Source of the DNA: Pseudomonadota bacterium
GTDB lineage: Bacteria > Pseudomonadota > Gammaproteobacteria > Steroidobacterales > Steroidobacteraceae
Assembly: GCA_963204795.1 (NCBI GenBank)
Contig: CAUJHX010000028.1
Coordinates: 1 to 34,203 of the forward strand
Direction of reading: 5' to 3'
Length of the DNA stretch: 34,203 nucleotides
In this document: positions 7,394 through 14,423 of the stretch, piece after piece
Position numbering within the stretch: position 1 is the first letter of the stretch
Layout: each line of letters begins with the position of its first letter
Position numbers and translations under genes: made by a program
The notes under the pieces: model-generated
What the model was told of the DNA's origin: nothing
Databases searched by the model: none
What the model saw: the letters and a program-made list of their open reading frames with translations, nothing else

Positions 7394-8710
7394 ATGCGGG
7401 TAACCAGGGTCTTTTCAGCCATCATTGCCCCCCTCGCGGCGCTGCCGCTCGCCTCCTTCGCGCAGGATGCGCCGTTGCCCGTGCCCGACAAGGCCGACAC
7501 CGTCTGGATGATGGTCTCCACGCTGCTCGTGATCCTGATGGCGGCGCCGGGTCTCGCGCTCTTCTACGGCGGCATGGTGCGCGCGAAGAACATGCTGTCC
7601 GTGCTGATGCAGGTATTCGTCGTCTTCTCACTGATCGTCGTGCTCTGGACGGTCTATGGCTACAGCCTCGCGTTCACGGGTACCGGACAGTGGATCGGCG
7701 GCATCGAGCGCCTCTTCCTCGCGGGAATCACGCCGGCTTCCACGGCCGCAACCTTCACCGAGGGCGTGGTGATTCCCGAGTTCGTGTTCGTCGCCTTCCA
7801 GGCGACTTTCGCCGCGATCACGGCCTGCCTCATCGTCGGCTCGTTCGCCGAGCGCGTGAAATTCTCTGCCGTGCTGATCTTCATGGTGGTCTGGTTCACC
7901 TTCTGCTATCTGCCGATCGCGCGCATGGTCTGGTACGGCGAGGGCTTCATGTTCAAGCGGGGCGCACTCGATTTTGCGGGCGGCACCGTGGTGCATATCA
8001 ATGCAGGCGTCGCAGGTCTCGTCGGCGCGCTGGTCGTCGGCAAGCGCATCGGCTACGGCACCGTCGCAATGGCGCCGCACAACCTGCCGATGGTGATGAT
8101 CGGCGCTTCGCTCCTGTGGGTCGGCTGGTTCGGCTTCAATGTCGGCTCGAACCTCGAGTCGAGTCCACTCACGGGCCTCGTGTTCATCAACACGTTCGTG
8201 GCCACGGCCGCGGCGGTCATGGCGTGGACGATCGGCGAGTGGATCCATCGCGGCCAGCCCACCATGCTCGGCGCCGCGTCGGGCGCAGTCGCCGGACTCG
8301 TCGCCATCACACCTTCCTGCGGCTTCGTGGGCGTGGGCGGCGCGCTCGTTCTCGGTCTGCTCGCCGGTTTCGCGTGCCTCTGGGCTGTAGCCAGCTTCAA
8401 GGTGTGGGCGGGCTACGACGACTCGCTCGATGTGTTCGGCGTGCACGCGGTGGGCGGCATCGTCGGCGCGATCCTGACGGGTGTACTCGTATCACCCCGT
8501 CTCGGCGGCACGGGGCTCGCTGACTATCACATGGGCCTCCAGGTGTGGACGCAGACGATGGGTGTGCTGATCACGGTTGGCTGGAGCGCGCTCGTCGCGT
8601 TCATCGGCTACAAGATCGCCGACCTCACCGTGGGCCTGCGCGTCAGCGAAGAGCAGGAACGGGAAGGCCTCGACACGACTTACCACGGGGAGAGGGCGTA
8701 CCAGAACTAG
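7394..8710 (+). CDS. amtB: Ammonium transporter AmtB
   Basis: The 438-residue inner-membrane protein has a cleavable signal peptide ending near SFAQ (about 24) and eleven transmembrane helices. Family landmarks are present: GLALFYGGMVRAKN, D193 in DFAGGTVVHINAG, the twin pore histidines H201 and H351, and the hydrophobic pore segment WFGFNVGS. It forms trimers that conduct ammonium or ammonia. The ATG at 7394, preceded by GGGAG, gives the signal peptide; the open frame to 7286 is leader sequence. No glnK gene is adjacent, although glnK-amtB linkage is usual. A sigma-54 promoter with an NtrC-like site lies upstream. The stop interlocks with that of the convergent Crp/Fnr gene (CTAG, 8707-8710). 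Confidence 0.95.
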   Translation: MRVTRVFSAIIAPLAALPLASFAQDAPLPVPDKADTVWMMVSTLLVILMAAPGLALFYGGMVRAKNMLSVLMQVFVVFSLIVVLWTVYGYSLAFTGTGQWIGGIERLFLAGITPASTAATFTEGVVIPEFVFVAFQATFAAITACLIVGSFAERVKFSAVLIFMVVWFTFCYLPIARMVWYGEGFMFKRGALDFAGGTVVHINAGVAGLVGALVVGKRIGYGTVAMAPHNLPMVMIGASLLWVGWFGFNVGSNLESSPLTGLVFINTFVATAAAVMAWTIGEWIHRGQPTMLGAASGAVAGLVAITPSCGFVGVGGALVLGLLAGFACLWAVASFKVWAGYDDSLDVFGVHAVGGIVGAILTGVLVSPRLGGTGLADYHMGLQVWTQTMGVLITVGWSALVAFIGYKIADLTVGLRVSEEQEREGLDTTYHGERAYQN

Positions 8711-9420
8711 CCGTCGCCTGCGATGCGTCGCAGCCCGGACGCATCGCAGATCGTCAGCTGTCCCCGGCAGGTCGCGAGCAAGCCGGCCTTCTGCCATGCC
8801 GCCAGCGCGCGACTCGCCGTGTACAGGGTCGTTCCCGAGAATTCGGCGACGTCCCGGCGCCGCAGCGGCAAGCCGATCGTGTGGCCGCCCGCTGTTTCAC
8901 GGCCCGCCTGTGCAGCGAGCCTCAGCACGGCCAGTGCAAGACGCTGTTCGGCGCGCAGCGTCGTCAGTTCCCGCACGCGCTCCTGCAAGTGACCGAGCCT
9001 GGTGCCAAGCACGGCAATCAGATTGACCGCGATGCGCGGATGGCGATCGATGAGACGCAGCAGGTCCGCTTCGCTCCAGCTCAGCACGCTCGACGCTTGC
9101 GCTGCGATCGCATCGGCCGGCAAGCGATGATCGGTGAAGAGTGGCACGGTACCGAACATCTGGCCGGGGCCGATGAAGCGCAGGATGGCCTGGCGGCCGT
9201 TGCTGCCTGTCTGCACGATGCGAGCGCAGCCCGTGCTGATCGCCCAGGCGCGCGCCGCAGGGCCGCCCTGCGCGAAGATGACATCGCCCTTCGCGACACG
9301 CTGGACCCGCATCCTGCAGCACACCTCTTCCAGCGCATGGGCAGGTAGTGCCCGGAACAGGTCCAGCTGTCCGATGGATTCCATCGGTTGCCGTTTGTGC
9401 TGGAGCAAATCGAAGGGCAT
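8707..9420 (-). CDS. Crp/Fnr family transcriptional regulator
   Basis: The 237-residue protein has an N-terminal cyclic-nucleotide-binding-type beta barrel (about 15-125, including KGDVIFAQGGPAARAW), a long dimerisation helix (about 130-160) and a C-terminal winged helix with LRRRDVAEFSGTTLYTASRAL as helix-turn-helix. The N-terminal Cys cluster of Fnr is absent, so it is not an Fnr-type oxygen sensor. The layout resembles Dnr/NnrR-type regulators that respond to nitric oxide through heme, which would suit the nearby nor genes, but no residue proves it. The start at 9420 is preceded by ACGGAG; the frame is open to 9462. It is divergent from the TonB receptor, sharing a 53-bp region with a Fur-like box. 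Confidence 0.85.
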   Translation of the reverse strand: MPFDLLQHKRQPMESIGQLDLFRALPAHALEEVCCRMRVQRVAKGDVIFAQGGPAARAWAISTGCARIVQTGSNGRQAILRFIGPGQMFGTVPLFTDHRLPADAIAAQASSVLSWSEADLLRLIDRHPRIAVNLIAVLGTRLGHLQERVRELTTLRAEQRLALAVLRLAAQAGRETAGGHTIGLPLRRRDVAEFSGTTLYTASRALAAWQKAGLLATCRGQLTICDASGLRRIAGDG

Positions 9421-9434
9421 GGCTCCGTAGTATA

Positions 9435-9449
9435 TGAGAATGACTCTCA
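9435..9449. promoter_or_regulatory. Fur-like box between regulator and TonB receptor
   Basis: TGAGAATGACTCTCA has inverted TGAGA/TCTCA arms, and its core GAGAAT-G-ACTCTC matches 9 of 12 positions of the 6-1-6 Fur core. It is 24 nt upstream of the TonB receptor start and 14 nt from the divergent regulator start, so a bound repressor could shut both genes. Confidence 0.55.
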
Positions 9450-9473
9450 ATCGCAATTGCAACGAGCCCCACT

Positions 9474-11675
9474 ATGGTCTTTCCTCACGCAACCCGGCTG
9501 TTGATCCTGACCGTGACCCTGGCGCCCGCCGCCGTCCTCTCCCAGTCGGCAACGCCGGGTGCGGTCCTCGAAGAAGTCACCGTGACGGCATCACGCAGCC
9601 CAGCCATGCAGCGGCTCGATGCTGCAGCCGGCGGAACCGCAATCGTCGCCTCGCGAGACTTGCCGGCCACGACAAATCTCACTCTCTCGCGTGCGCTCGC
9701 GGGCGTGCCCGGTGTGGTTGTCCAGGATTTCTTTGGTGGCAACGACCAGCCGCGCGTCCAGATCCGTGGTTCGGGCCTGCAGCAGAACCCGGTCGAACGC
9801 GGCGTGCTGATGCTGCGCAACGGCCTGCCGATCAATCGCGCGGACGGCTCTTATGTCGTCGGCTTCGCCAATCCGGGTGCGGCGGGGGCGGTCGAAGTCT
9901 ACCGGGGTTACATGGCCAACCGGCTCGGCGCGACAGTGCTGGGCGGTGCACTCAACCTGATCTCGCCCACAGGACACGATGCGCCGGGCGTCGAGTTCGG
10001 AGCTGGCAGCGGGAGTTTCGGGCAGCGTGACCTGTCCGCGCGGTACGGCCATGAGCAGGCACGTTTCGACACGCTGCTGCACGGAAGTTTCAACGACCGG
10101 GAGGGCTATCGCGCCTACAACGCGTCGCGACACGCGAGCGTCGATGGCAATCTCGGCATGCGGGTCTCCGACACCTTGACGGTGCGCTTCTTCGCGAGCT
10201 TCGCGGATCTTGCCTTCGACGTCGCGGGGCCCCTGACCAGGGATGCGCTCGAGCGCAATCCGCGCAGGGTCTTTACCGGCCCGACCGTCACGCCGATGGG
10301 CGCGATCAATCCTGGCCCCAATGTCGTACGCGATCGCCCGTACCGGGAGGCCACGCAGTGGCAGGCGGGAGCACGCGCGACGCAGACCCTTGGCGCGCAC
10401 ATCGTCGACCTCGCGGTGGGCCACGCACTCACGGATGATCAATTCAATTTTCCGGTTTCCGCGGGCCTGCGCGTAACGGAAGGCGATGACACCACGGCGG
10501 TGGTGCGCTACGCGTTCAGACCGGACGTCGACCGTGCGCTGCCCTTCTTCGAGGCAACGGCGCAGTTTGTGACCGGCACCGCCGATCGGGAGTACTACCT
10601 GAACCTGGCGGGTCAGCGCGGGTCACCCTTTGGCCGCAATAGTCTCTCAGCAGAAACGATTACACTGCATGCCGGGTTCAATATCCCGATAGGAAGCCAG
10701 TTTACGCTCTCGCCCTCGGCATCCTGGGCGCGCGCCGTCCGCGACAATCACGATCGCTTTGGCCTGCCCATGCGACCGACAGCCGCATTCAGCCCGGTCA
10801 ATCCTGCCATTGCGCTGCCACCGGGCGCAGTGCCTGCGGTCGACAACAGTTATGCACGCAACTATGAAGCCCTGAGCCCCGCGGTCGGGCTCGCCTGGCA
10901 GCCGTTCGACGATCACACCCTGTTCGTCGCGTACAGCCGCAGCTTCGAACCACCGACCCATGACGATTTGCTGGCCACGGTCGGTGGCACGCCCAACAGC
11001 AGCGCCGGTCGCCCCAATCCCGCCGACCCCACTCGTCCGGCTGCTGCCTTCGTGGCACCCGCACTCAAGGCCCAGCGTGCCACGACGATCGAGGCGGGCT
11101 GGCGTGGCCGCATCGCGAGCCTTTCCTGGGACGCGGTCGTGTATCGTTCGTCGATCGACGACGAACTGCTCAGCCTGCGCGACGCCGCCGGCGTCCCGCT
11201 CGGTGCCGCCAACGCGCCTCACACGCGCCACCTCGGTGTCGAAGCCGGTGTCGGTGCGCAGCTCTCGCAGACCGTGAGCGGCCGGATCGTCTACAGCTAT
11301 CAGGATTTCCGGTTCCGGCGTGACCCGATGCGTGGCGACAATCATCTGGCCGGCGCCCCCCGTCACTGGGTGCACGGGACACTTGCCTGGCAGCCGACGA
11401 TGCGCTGGAACGGCGAGGCCGCGGTACGCTGGAGCCCGGCGAAGATACCGGTCGACAACCTGAACACGCTCTTCAACGACCCCTATGCAACGCTCGACTT
11501 GCGGGTCGAGCGCCGCTTCGGCGAGTCCCTGACCGTGTTCGCCGAAATGAGCAATGTGTTCGACGAAACCTGGGCATCCTCGACACTGATCGTCGATCAG
11601 GCACGTCCCGATCAGGCGGTATTCCTGCCCGGTGACGGCCGCGCGCTCGGTTTCGGCGTCCGCTTGCAACTCTAG
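9474..11675 (+). CDS. TonB-dependent outer-membrane receptor
   Basis: The 733-residue protein has a signal peptide (about 1-23), a TonB box EEVTVTAS just after it, a plug domain (about 45-170, with LSRALAGVPGVVVQDF, RVQIRGSGLQ and RLGATVLGGALNLISPTG) and a 22-strand barrel of alternating aromatic strands. Near the end is the family's TLDLRVERRFGESLTVFAEMSNVFDE segment. It would import a scarce nutrient using TonB energy. The Fur-like box argues for a ferric siderophore or another metal complex; copper, as with NosA/OprC in denitrifiers, is an alternative given the nor genes downstream. It is followed by a periplasmic cupin and a membrane protein on the same strand, probably one operon. Confidence 0.93.
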   Translation: MVFPHATRLLILTVTLAPAAVLSQSATPGAVLEEVTVTASRSPAMQRLDAAAGGTAIVASRDLPATTNLTLSRALAGVPGVVVQDFFGGNDQPRVQIRGSGLQQNPVERGVLMLRNGLPINRADGSYVVGFANPGAAGAVEVYRGYMANRLGATVLGGALNLISPTGHDAPGVEFGAGSGSFGQRDLSARYGHEQARFDTLLHGSFNDREGYRAYNASRHASVDGNLGMRVSDTLTVRFFASFADLAFDVAGPLTRDALERNPRRVFTGPTVTPMGAINPGPNVVRDRPYREATQWQAGARATQTLGAHIVDLAVGHALTDDQFNFPVSAGLRVTEGDDTTAVVRYAFRPDVDRALPFFEATAQFVTGTADREYYLNLAGQRGSPFGRNSLSAETITLHAGFNIPIGSQFTLSPSASWARAVRDNHDRFGLPMRPTAAFSPVNPAIALPPGAVPAVDNSYARNYEALSPAVGLAWQPFDDHTLFVAYSRSFEPPTHDDLLATVGGTPNSSAGRPNPADPTRPAAAFVAPALKAQRATTIEAGWRGRIASLSWDAVVYRSSIDDELLSLRDAAGVPLGAANAPHTRHLGVEAGVGAQLSQTVSGRIVYSYQDFRFRRDPMRGDNHLAGAPRHWVHGTLAWQPTMRWNGEAAVRWSPAKIPVDNLNTLFNDPYATLDLRVERRFGESLTVFAEMSNVFDETWASSTLIVDQARPDQAVFLPGDGRALGFGVRLQL

Positions 11676-11699
11676 CTTCCGCCAACGAAAGGAATCTGC

Positions 11700-12155
11700 A
11701 TGAAAAACCGTGCCGTGCGGCTCGCCGCTCTCGCCACTTTCGCCTCTCTGGCTTTGCCGGGACTTGCGACGGCCGACTCGACCCGGCTCGAACTCGACAA
11801 GCTGCGCTACGTGACCGTCTACGACGTAGCGCAGCAAGCGGTCCTCGCAGTCGACACGGCCGGGCGCCCACTCACCGCCCTCCTGCGTATCGCCAAGGGG
11901 CAGTTCGTGCCACCGCACGGCGCCGGGGGTCCGCTGCGCGTGCTGACGATCGTGTCGGGTACGTTGTCCTGGGGTGACGGTCACACCGTCGATGAAGCGG
12001 CGGAGCGCAGCTTCGGCCCCGGCAGCGTGATCGTCCTGCCCGCAGGCGGCGGTGAGCACTGGGCGGCGGCGCGCCACGACGATGTGCTGCTGCAGATTGT
12101 GGTCCTGCGCGAGGGCAAGCTGGCGCCGGAAGCGGCTGCGCAGCTCACACGCTGA
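11700..12155 (+). CDS. Periplasmic cupin-domain protein
   Basis: The 151-residue protein has a clear signal peptide (about 1-26, AxA-type end at LATADS). A single cupin barrel includes GQFVPPHGAGGPLRVLTIVSGTLSWGDG, FGPGSVIVLPAGGGEHWAA and a final strand DDVLLQIVVL. The histidines in PPHG and GGEHW could bind a metal, although the first motif is shorter than in the classic cupin. AAGGAA precedes the start. It lies 24 nt after the TonB receptor stop, and its TGA overlaps the next gene's ATG (TGATG), so it is coupled to both. Handling of the imported ligand in the periplasm is an inference from context. Confidence 0.8.
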   Translation: MKNRAVRLAALATFASLALPGLATADSTRLELDKLRYVTVYDVAQQAVLAVDTAGRPLTALLRIAKGQFVPPHGAGGPLRVLTIVSGTLSWGDGHTVDEAAERSFGPGSVIVLPAGGGEHWAAARHDDVLLQIVVLREGKLAPEAAAQLTR

Positions 12156-12625
12156 TGGATACCGCGCTCGCCCGCGCCCTGCACGTACTCGGGGTCGTCA
12201 TCTGGATCGGCGGCGTCTCCATGGCGACTACCGTGGCACTCCCCGCGATCCGGCGCGGCGCCCTGGGCGCGGATCGCCTGCAGGCCTTCCAGACGTTCGA
12301 GGGCCGTTTCGTCTGGCAGGCGCGTACTGCCGTCATCGTCGTCGGCCTCACCGGCTTCTACATGATCGAGCGCTTCGGCATCTGGTGGCGCTTCGGCGAC
12401 GGCCACTACTGGTGGATGCACGCGATGGTTGGCGTGTGGACATTGTTCATGCTGTTGCTCTTCGTGGGCGAGCCGTTCGTCCTGCACCGCTACTTCCCGC
12501 GCTGGGCGCAGCGATACCCCGAACGCGCTTTCGCCGTGCTCCATTACGTGCACGTGGTGCTGCTCGTGCTGAGCACGGTGACGGTACTGGGAGCCACGGC
12601 GGGCAGCCACGGCTGGCTGCCGTAA
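12155..12625 (+). CDS. Four-helix membrane protein, CopD/DUF2269-like
   Basis: The 156-residue protein has four transmembrane segments (about 7-30, 62-80, 86-110 and 125-150). The opening LARALHVLGVVIWIGGV is typical of CopD and DUF2269-like membrane proteins. Histidines lie within the helices (HVLG, WWMHAM, HYVHVV) and could ligate a b-type heme or copper; this is conjecture. The start codon overlaps the cupin stop. Together with the TonB receptor and cupin it forms a probable uptake cassette reaching from the outer to the inner membrane. It is convergent with nsrR, 2 nt away. Confidence 0.75.
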   Translation: MDTALARALHVLGVVIWIGGVSMATTVALPAIRRGALGADRLQAFQTFEGRFVWQARTAVIVVGLTGFYMIERFGIWWRFGDGHYWWMHAMVGVWTLFMLLLFVGEPFVLHRYFPRWAQRYPERAFAVLHYVHVVLLVLSTVTVLGATAGSHGWLP

Positions 12626-12627
12626 GC

Positions 12628-13068
12628 TCATCGCTTGCGGGCAGGGACCCTTGTTCCGGTCCCCGATCCTGGAAAGGCGCAGTCGGCGACGGAACTGCGG
12701 TCGAGGTCGGCAATGAACGCTTCGCTTGCCTGCGCAAGGCGTGACTTGAGCCGGCAACCAGGAGTCAGGAGGCAGTTTCCGCCATCGCTGCGGAAACATT
12801 CGACGAGCGCGTAGCGCTGCTCGAGGTAGCGCACCACTTCGCCGAGTCCGATCTTGTCCGGAGCGCGCGCGAGCCGCATGCCCCCGCCCGCCCCGCGTTG
12901 CGTCGTCACGAAGCCACCGCGCGCAAGATCCTGCACGACCTTCGCGAGATGATTGTAGGGAATGTGGAATTCCTCCGCGATGCGGAAAGTCGTCAAGGAC
13001 TCGTCGGGCGCGGCGGCAAGTCGCATCAGAACCCGTAATCCGTAGTCGGTGAAGGCGGCAAGTCGCAT
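12628..13068 (-). CDS. nsrR: NsrR-type nitric-oxide-sensing Rrf2 repressor
   Basis: The 146-residue Rrf2-family protein begins MRLAAFTDYGLRVLMRLA, the standard N-terminus, followed by a winged helix (FRIAEEFHIPYNHLAKVVQDL) and GGFVTTQRGAGGGMRLA. Three cysteines (C91, C99, C105) in an EC-x7-C-x5-C pattern match the Fe-S ligands of NsrR. NsrR binds DNA with its cluster and releases it when NO reacts. It is divergent from the nor operon, with a palindromic site in between, so it most likely represses norCB and itself. The C-terminal tail past residue 125 is Arg/Pro-rich and variable. IscR is unlikely given the Cys spacing and context. Confidence 0.88.
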   Translation of the reverse strand: MRLAAFTDYGLRVLMRLAAAPDESLTTFRIAEEFHIPYNHLAKVVQDLARGGFVTTQRGAGGGMRLARAPDKIGLGEVVRYLEQRYALVECFRSDGGNCLLTPGCRLKSRLAQASEAFIADLDRSSVADCAFPGSGTGTRVPARKR

Positions 13069-13080
13069 GGGGGACCTGAA

Positions 13081-13099
13081 TTGGTATTTACAATACTAA
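13081..13099. promoter_or_regulatory. NsrR-like operator
   Basis: TTGGTATTT-A-CAATACTAA is a 9-1-9 inverted repeat with 7 of 9 positions paired, close to the gammaproteobacterial NsrR pattern ATGYATTT-N-AAATRCAT. It lies 12 nt from the nsrR start and about 95 nt from the first nor gene, inside an AT-rich patch (13081-13119) that stands out from the GC-rich surroundings. Confidence 0.6.
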
Positions 13100-13101
13100 T
13101 T

Positions 13102-13117
13102 AATTGAGCTAACAATT
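13102..13117. repeat. Second palindrome in the nsrR-nor intergenic region
   Basis: AATTG-AGCTAA-CAATT has perfect 5-bp arms and lies 2 nt after the NsrR-like site. It may be a second regulator site or part of the nor promoter. It is a poor match to the Fnr/Dnr consensus TTGAT-N4-ATCAA, so I give no regulator. Confidence 0.35.
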
Positions 13118-13194
13118 GGCATCAGCAATACCTGTTTGGCGCGCGCCTGTCCATTCGGGCCGGCGCCGCCCATTCGAACGGTCGGGAGGGTGGC

Positions 13195-13470
13195 ATGTCT
13201 CGGGAACGCATCATCCGCATGGGAGTCGCGATCGTTGCGAGCGCGGTAAGCCTGGCGCTGTCCTGGCCCTACTGGCGGGACTTCGAGTACTGGCCGGAAT
13301 CGCGCGCCATGTGGCTCGCGTACTTCGCCCTGGGGTTTGTGCTCGCCGTCTATGTCTTCTACGCTTTTCTCGGCAGGCTCGGCACGCTGTTCCTGCATGA
13401 CGCGCTCGAGCGCGCGCAGCGGTTGCAGGGCGCGGCGACGGGCGATTCGGCTGAGGAGCACAAGCCATGA
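13195..13470 (+). CDS. Small two-helix membrane protein leading the nor operon
   Basis: The 91-residue protein has two transmembrane segments (about 9-26 and 40-60) joined by a short WRDFEYWPESRAMW loop, and a charged cytoplasmic tail. GGGAGGG precedes the ATG. Its stop overlaps the norC start (ATGA at 13467-13470), so it is translated together with NorC and NorB and probably belongs to the reductase, either as a small subunit or an assembly factor. I do not recognise a named family. The gene is too tightly coupled to be incidental. Confidence 0.75.
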   Translation: MSRERIIRMGVAIVASAVSLALSWPYWRDFEYWPESRAMWLAYFALGFVLAVYVFYAFLGRLGTLFLHDALERAQRLQGAATGDSAEEHKP

Positions 13471-14423
13471 GCTGCGCTCCGGGAGAACCCTGCGAGGAGG
13501 GCGTGAAGCGACGCCGCGCGCTGATCGTGCTCGGCATCATGGGCGCGCTCTTCATCGCGCTGTCGGCGGCTTCCTTCCTCGATTCACGCAACCAGGTGGT
13601 GCCCGCCACCGTCAGCTATGCCGGTTACGACGCCATTGAAGGCAAACGCGTCTTCCAGGCCTGGAACTGCATGGGCTGTCACACGATCGTCGGCAATGGC
13701 GCCTACTTCGGTCCCGACCTCACGAAACTCTACGGCAAGGTCGGACCCGCGTGGATGGAGGCATTCCTGCCCTCTGCCGGGGCCTGGCCAACGAGCGGCG
13801 CCGTGCAGCTGCAGCTGCAGAATGCCGCCGTCGCCGCCGAAGCCGGTGTCGATTCGATCGACGCCTATCTCGCGAAGTATCCGGCCGCAGCCGAGCGCAT
13901 CACACGCCGCGGCGCGCACGCGACCCTGATGCCGAACCTGCCGCTCTCCCGCGAGGAAATCGGACACCTGATCGCGTTCCTGAAATACACCTCGAGCATG
14001 AACACCGAGGGCTGGCCGCCGAAGCCGCGTGTCGATGGCCTCGCCTTCGCGCAGGCGGCGCCCACATCCGCATCACCGCAGCCGGCACCCATCGCGGCGC
14101 AGTCGGCCGAGCCCGCATCGGAGGCCGCGCGCGGTGCAGCAGTCGCCCGTGACACCGGCTGCACAGCGTGTCACGCGAGCAGTACGCAGCGACTCGTCGG
14201 CCCCGGCTGGGGTGGCCTGTATGGCACCGAGGTGGCATTGGCAGACGGCTCGAAAGCACCGGCAGACGACGCCTACCTGACCGAGTCGATCGTCGCACCC
14301 GACGCGAAGATCGTCGCAGGTTTCGCGCCGCACATGATGCCCGCGTACGGCACGATGCTCGACGAGGGCGAGATCGCAGCGATCGTCGCGTACATCCGCA
14401 GCCTCGGGGGAGAGCACCCATGA
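13467..14423 (+). CDS. norC: NorC-type cytochrome c subunit with a second fused c-heme domain
   Basis: The 318-residue protein is about twice the usual NorC length. A membrane anchor (about 17-37) is followed by the NorC-like domain: C68-M-G-C71-H72, then GAYFGPDL, Met155 in LMPNLPLS, and FLKYTSSMNTEGWPP. An insert of about 30 residues (about 110-150) separates heme motif and Met. An Ala/Pro linker (about 193-220) leads to a second cytochrome c domain with C232-T-A-C235-H236, VGPGWGGLYG and Met291 in MMPAYG, resembling the C-terminal cytochrome of caa3-oxidase subunit II. The extra heme could take electrons directly from bc1 or a soluble carrier. GAGGAG precedes the ATG. The start and stop each overlap a neighbour by ATGA, giving strict coupling. 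Confidence 0.88.
   Translation: MSCAPGEPCEEGVKRRRALIVLGIMGALFIALSAASFLDSRNQVVPATVSYAGYDAIEGKRVFQAWNCMGCHTIVGNGAYFGPDLTKLYGKVGPAWMEAFLPSAGAWPTSGAVQLQLQNAAVAAEAGVDSIDAYLAKYPAAAERITRRGAHATLMPNLPLSREEIGHLIAFLKYTSSMNTEGWPPKPRVDGLAFAQAAPTSASPQPAPIAAQSAEPASEAARGAAVARDTGCTACHASSTQRLVGPGWGGLYGTEVALADGSKAPADDAYLTESIVAPDAKIVAGFAPHMMPAYGTMLDEGEIAAIVAYIRSLGGEHP

Noticed and set aside
7192-8523. 443-codon plus-strand frame
   Set aside because: It is an out-of-frame shadow of amtB with a very Arg/His-rich product.
14168-14419. N-terminal extension of the norB frame by 84 codons
   Set aside because: The extension overlaps norC in another frame. ATG at 14420 with ATGA overlap gives the normal NorB N-terminus.
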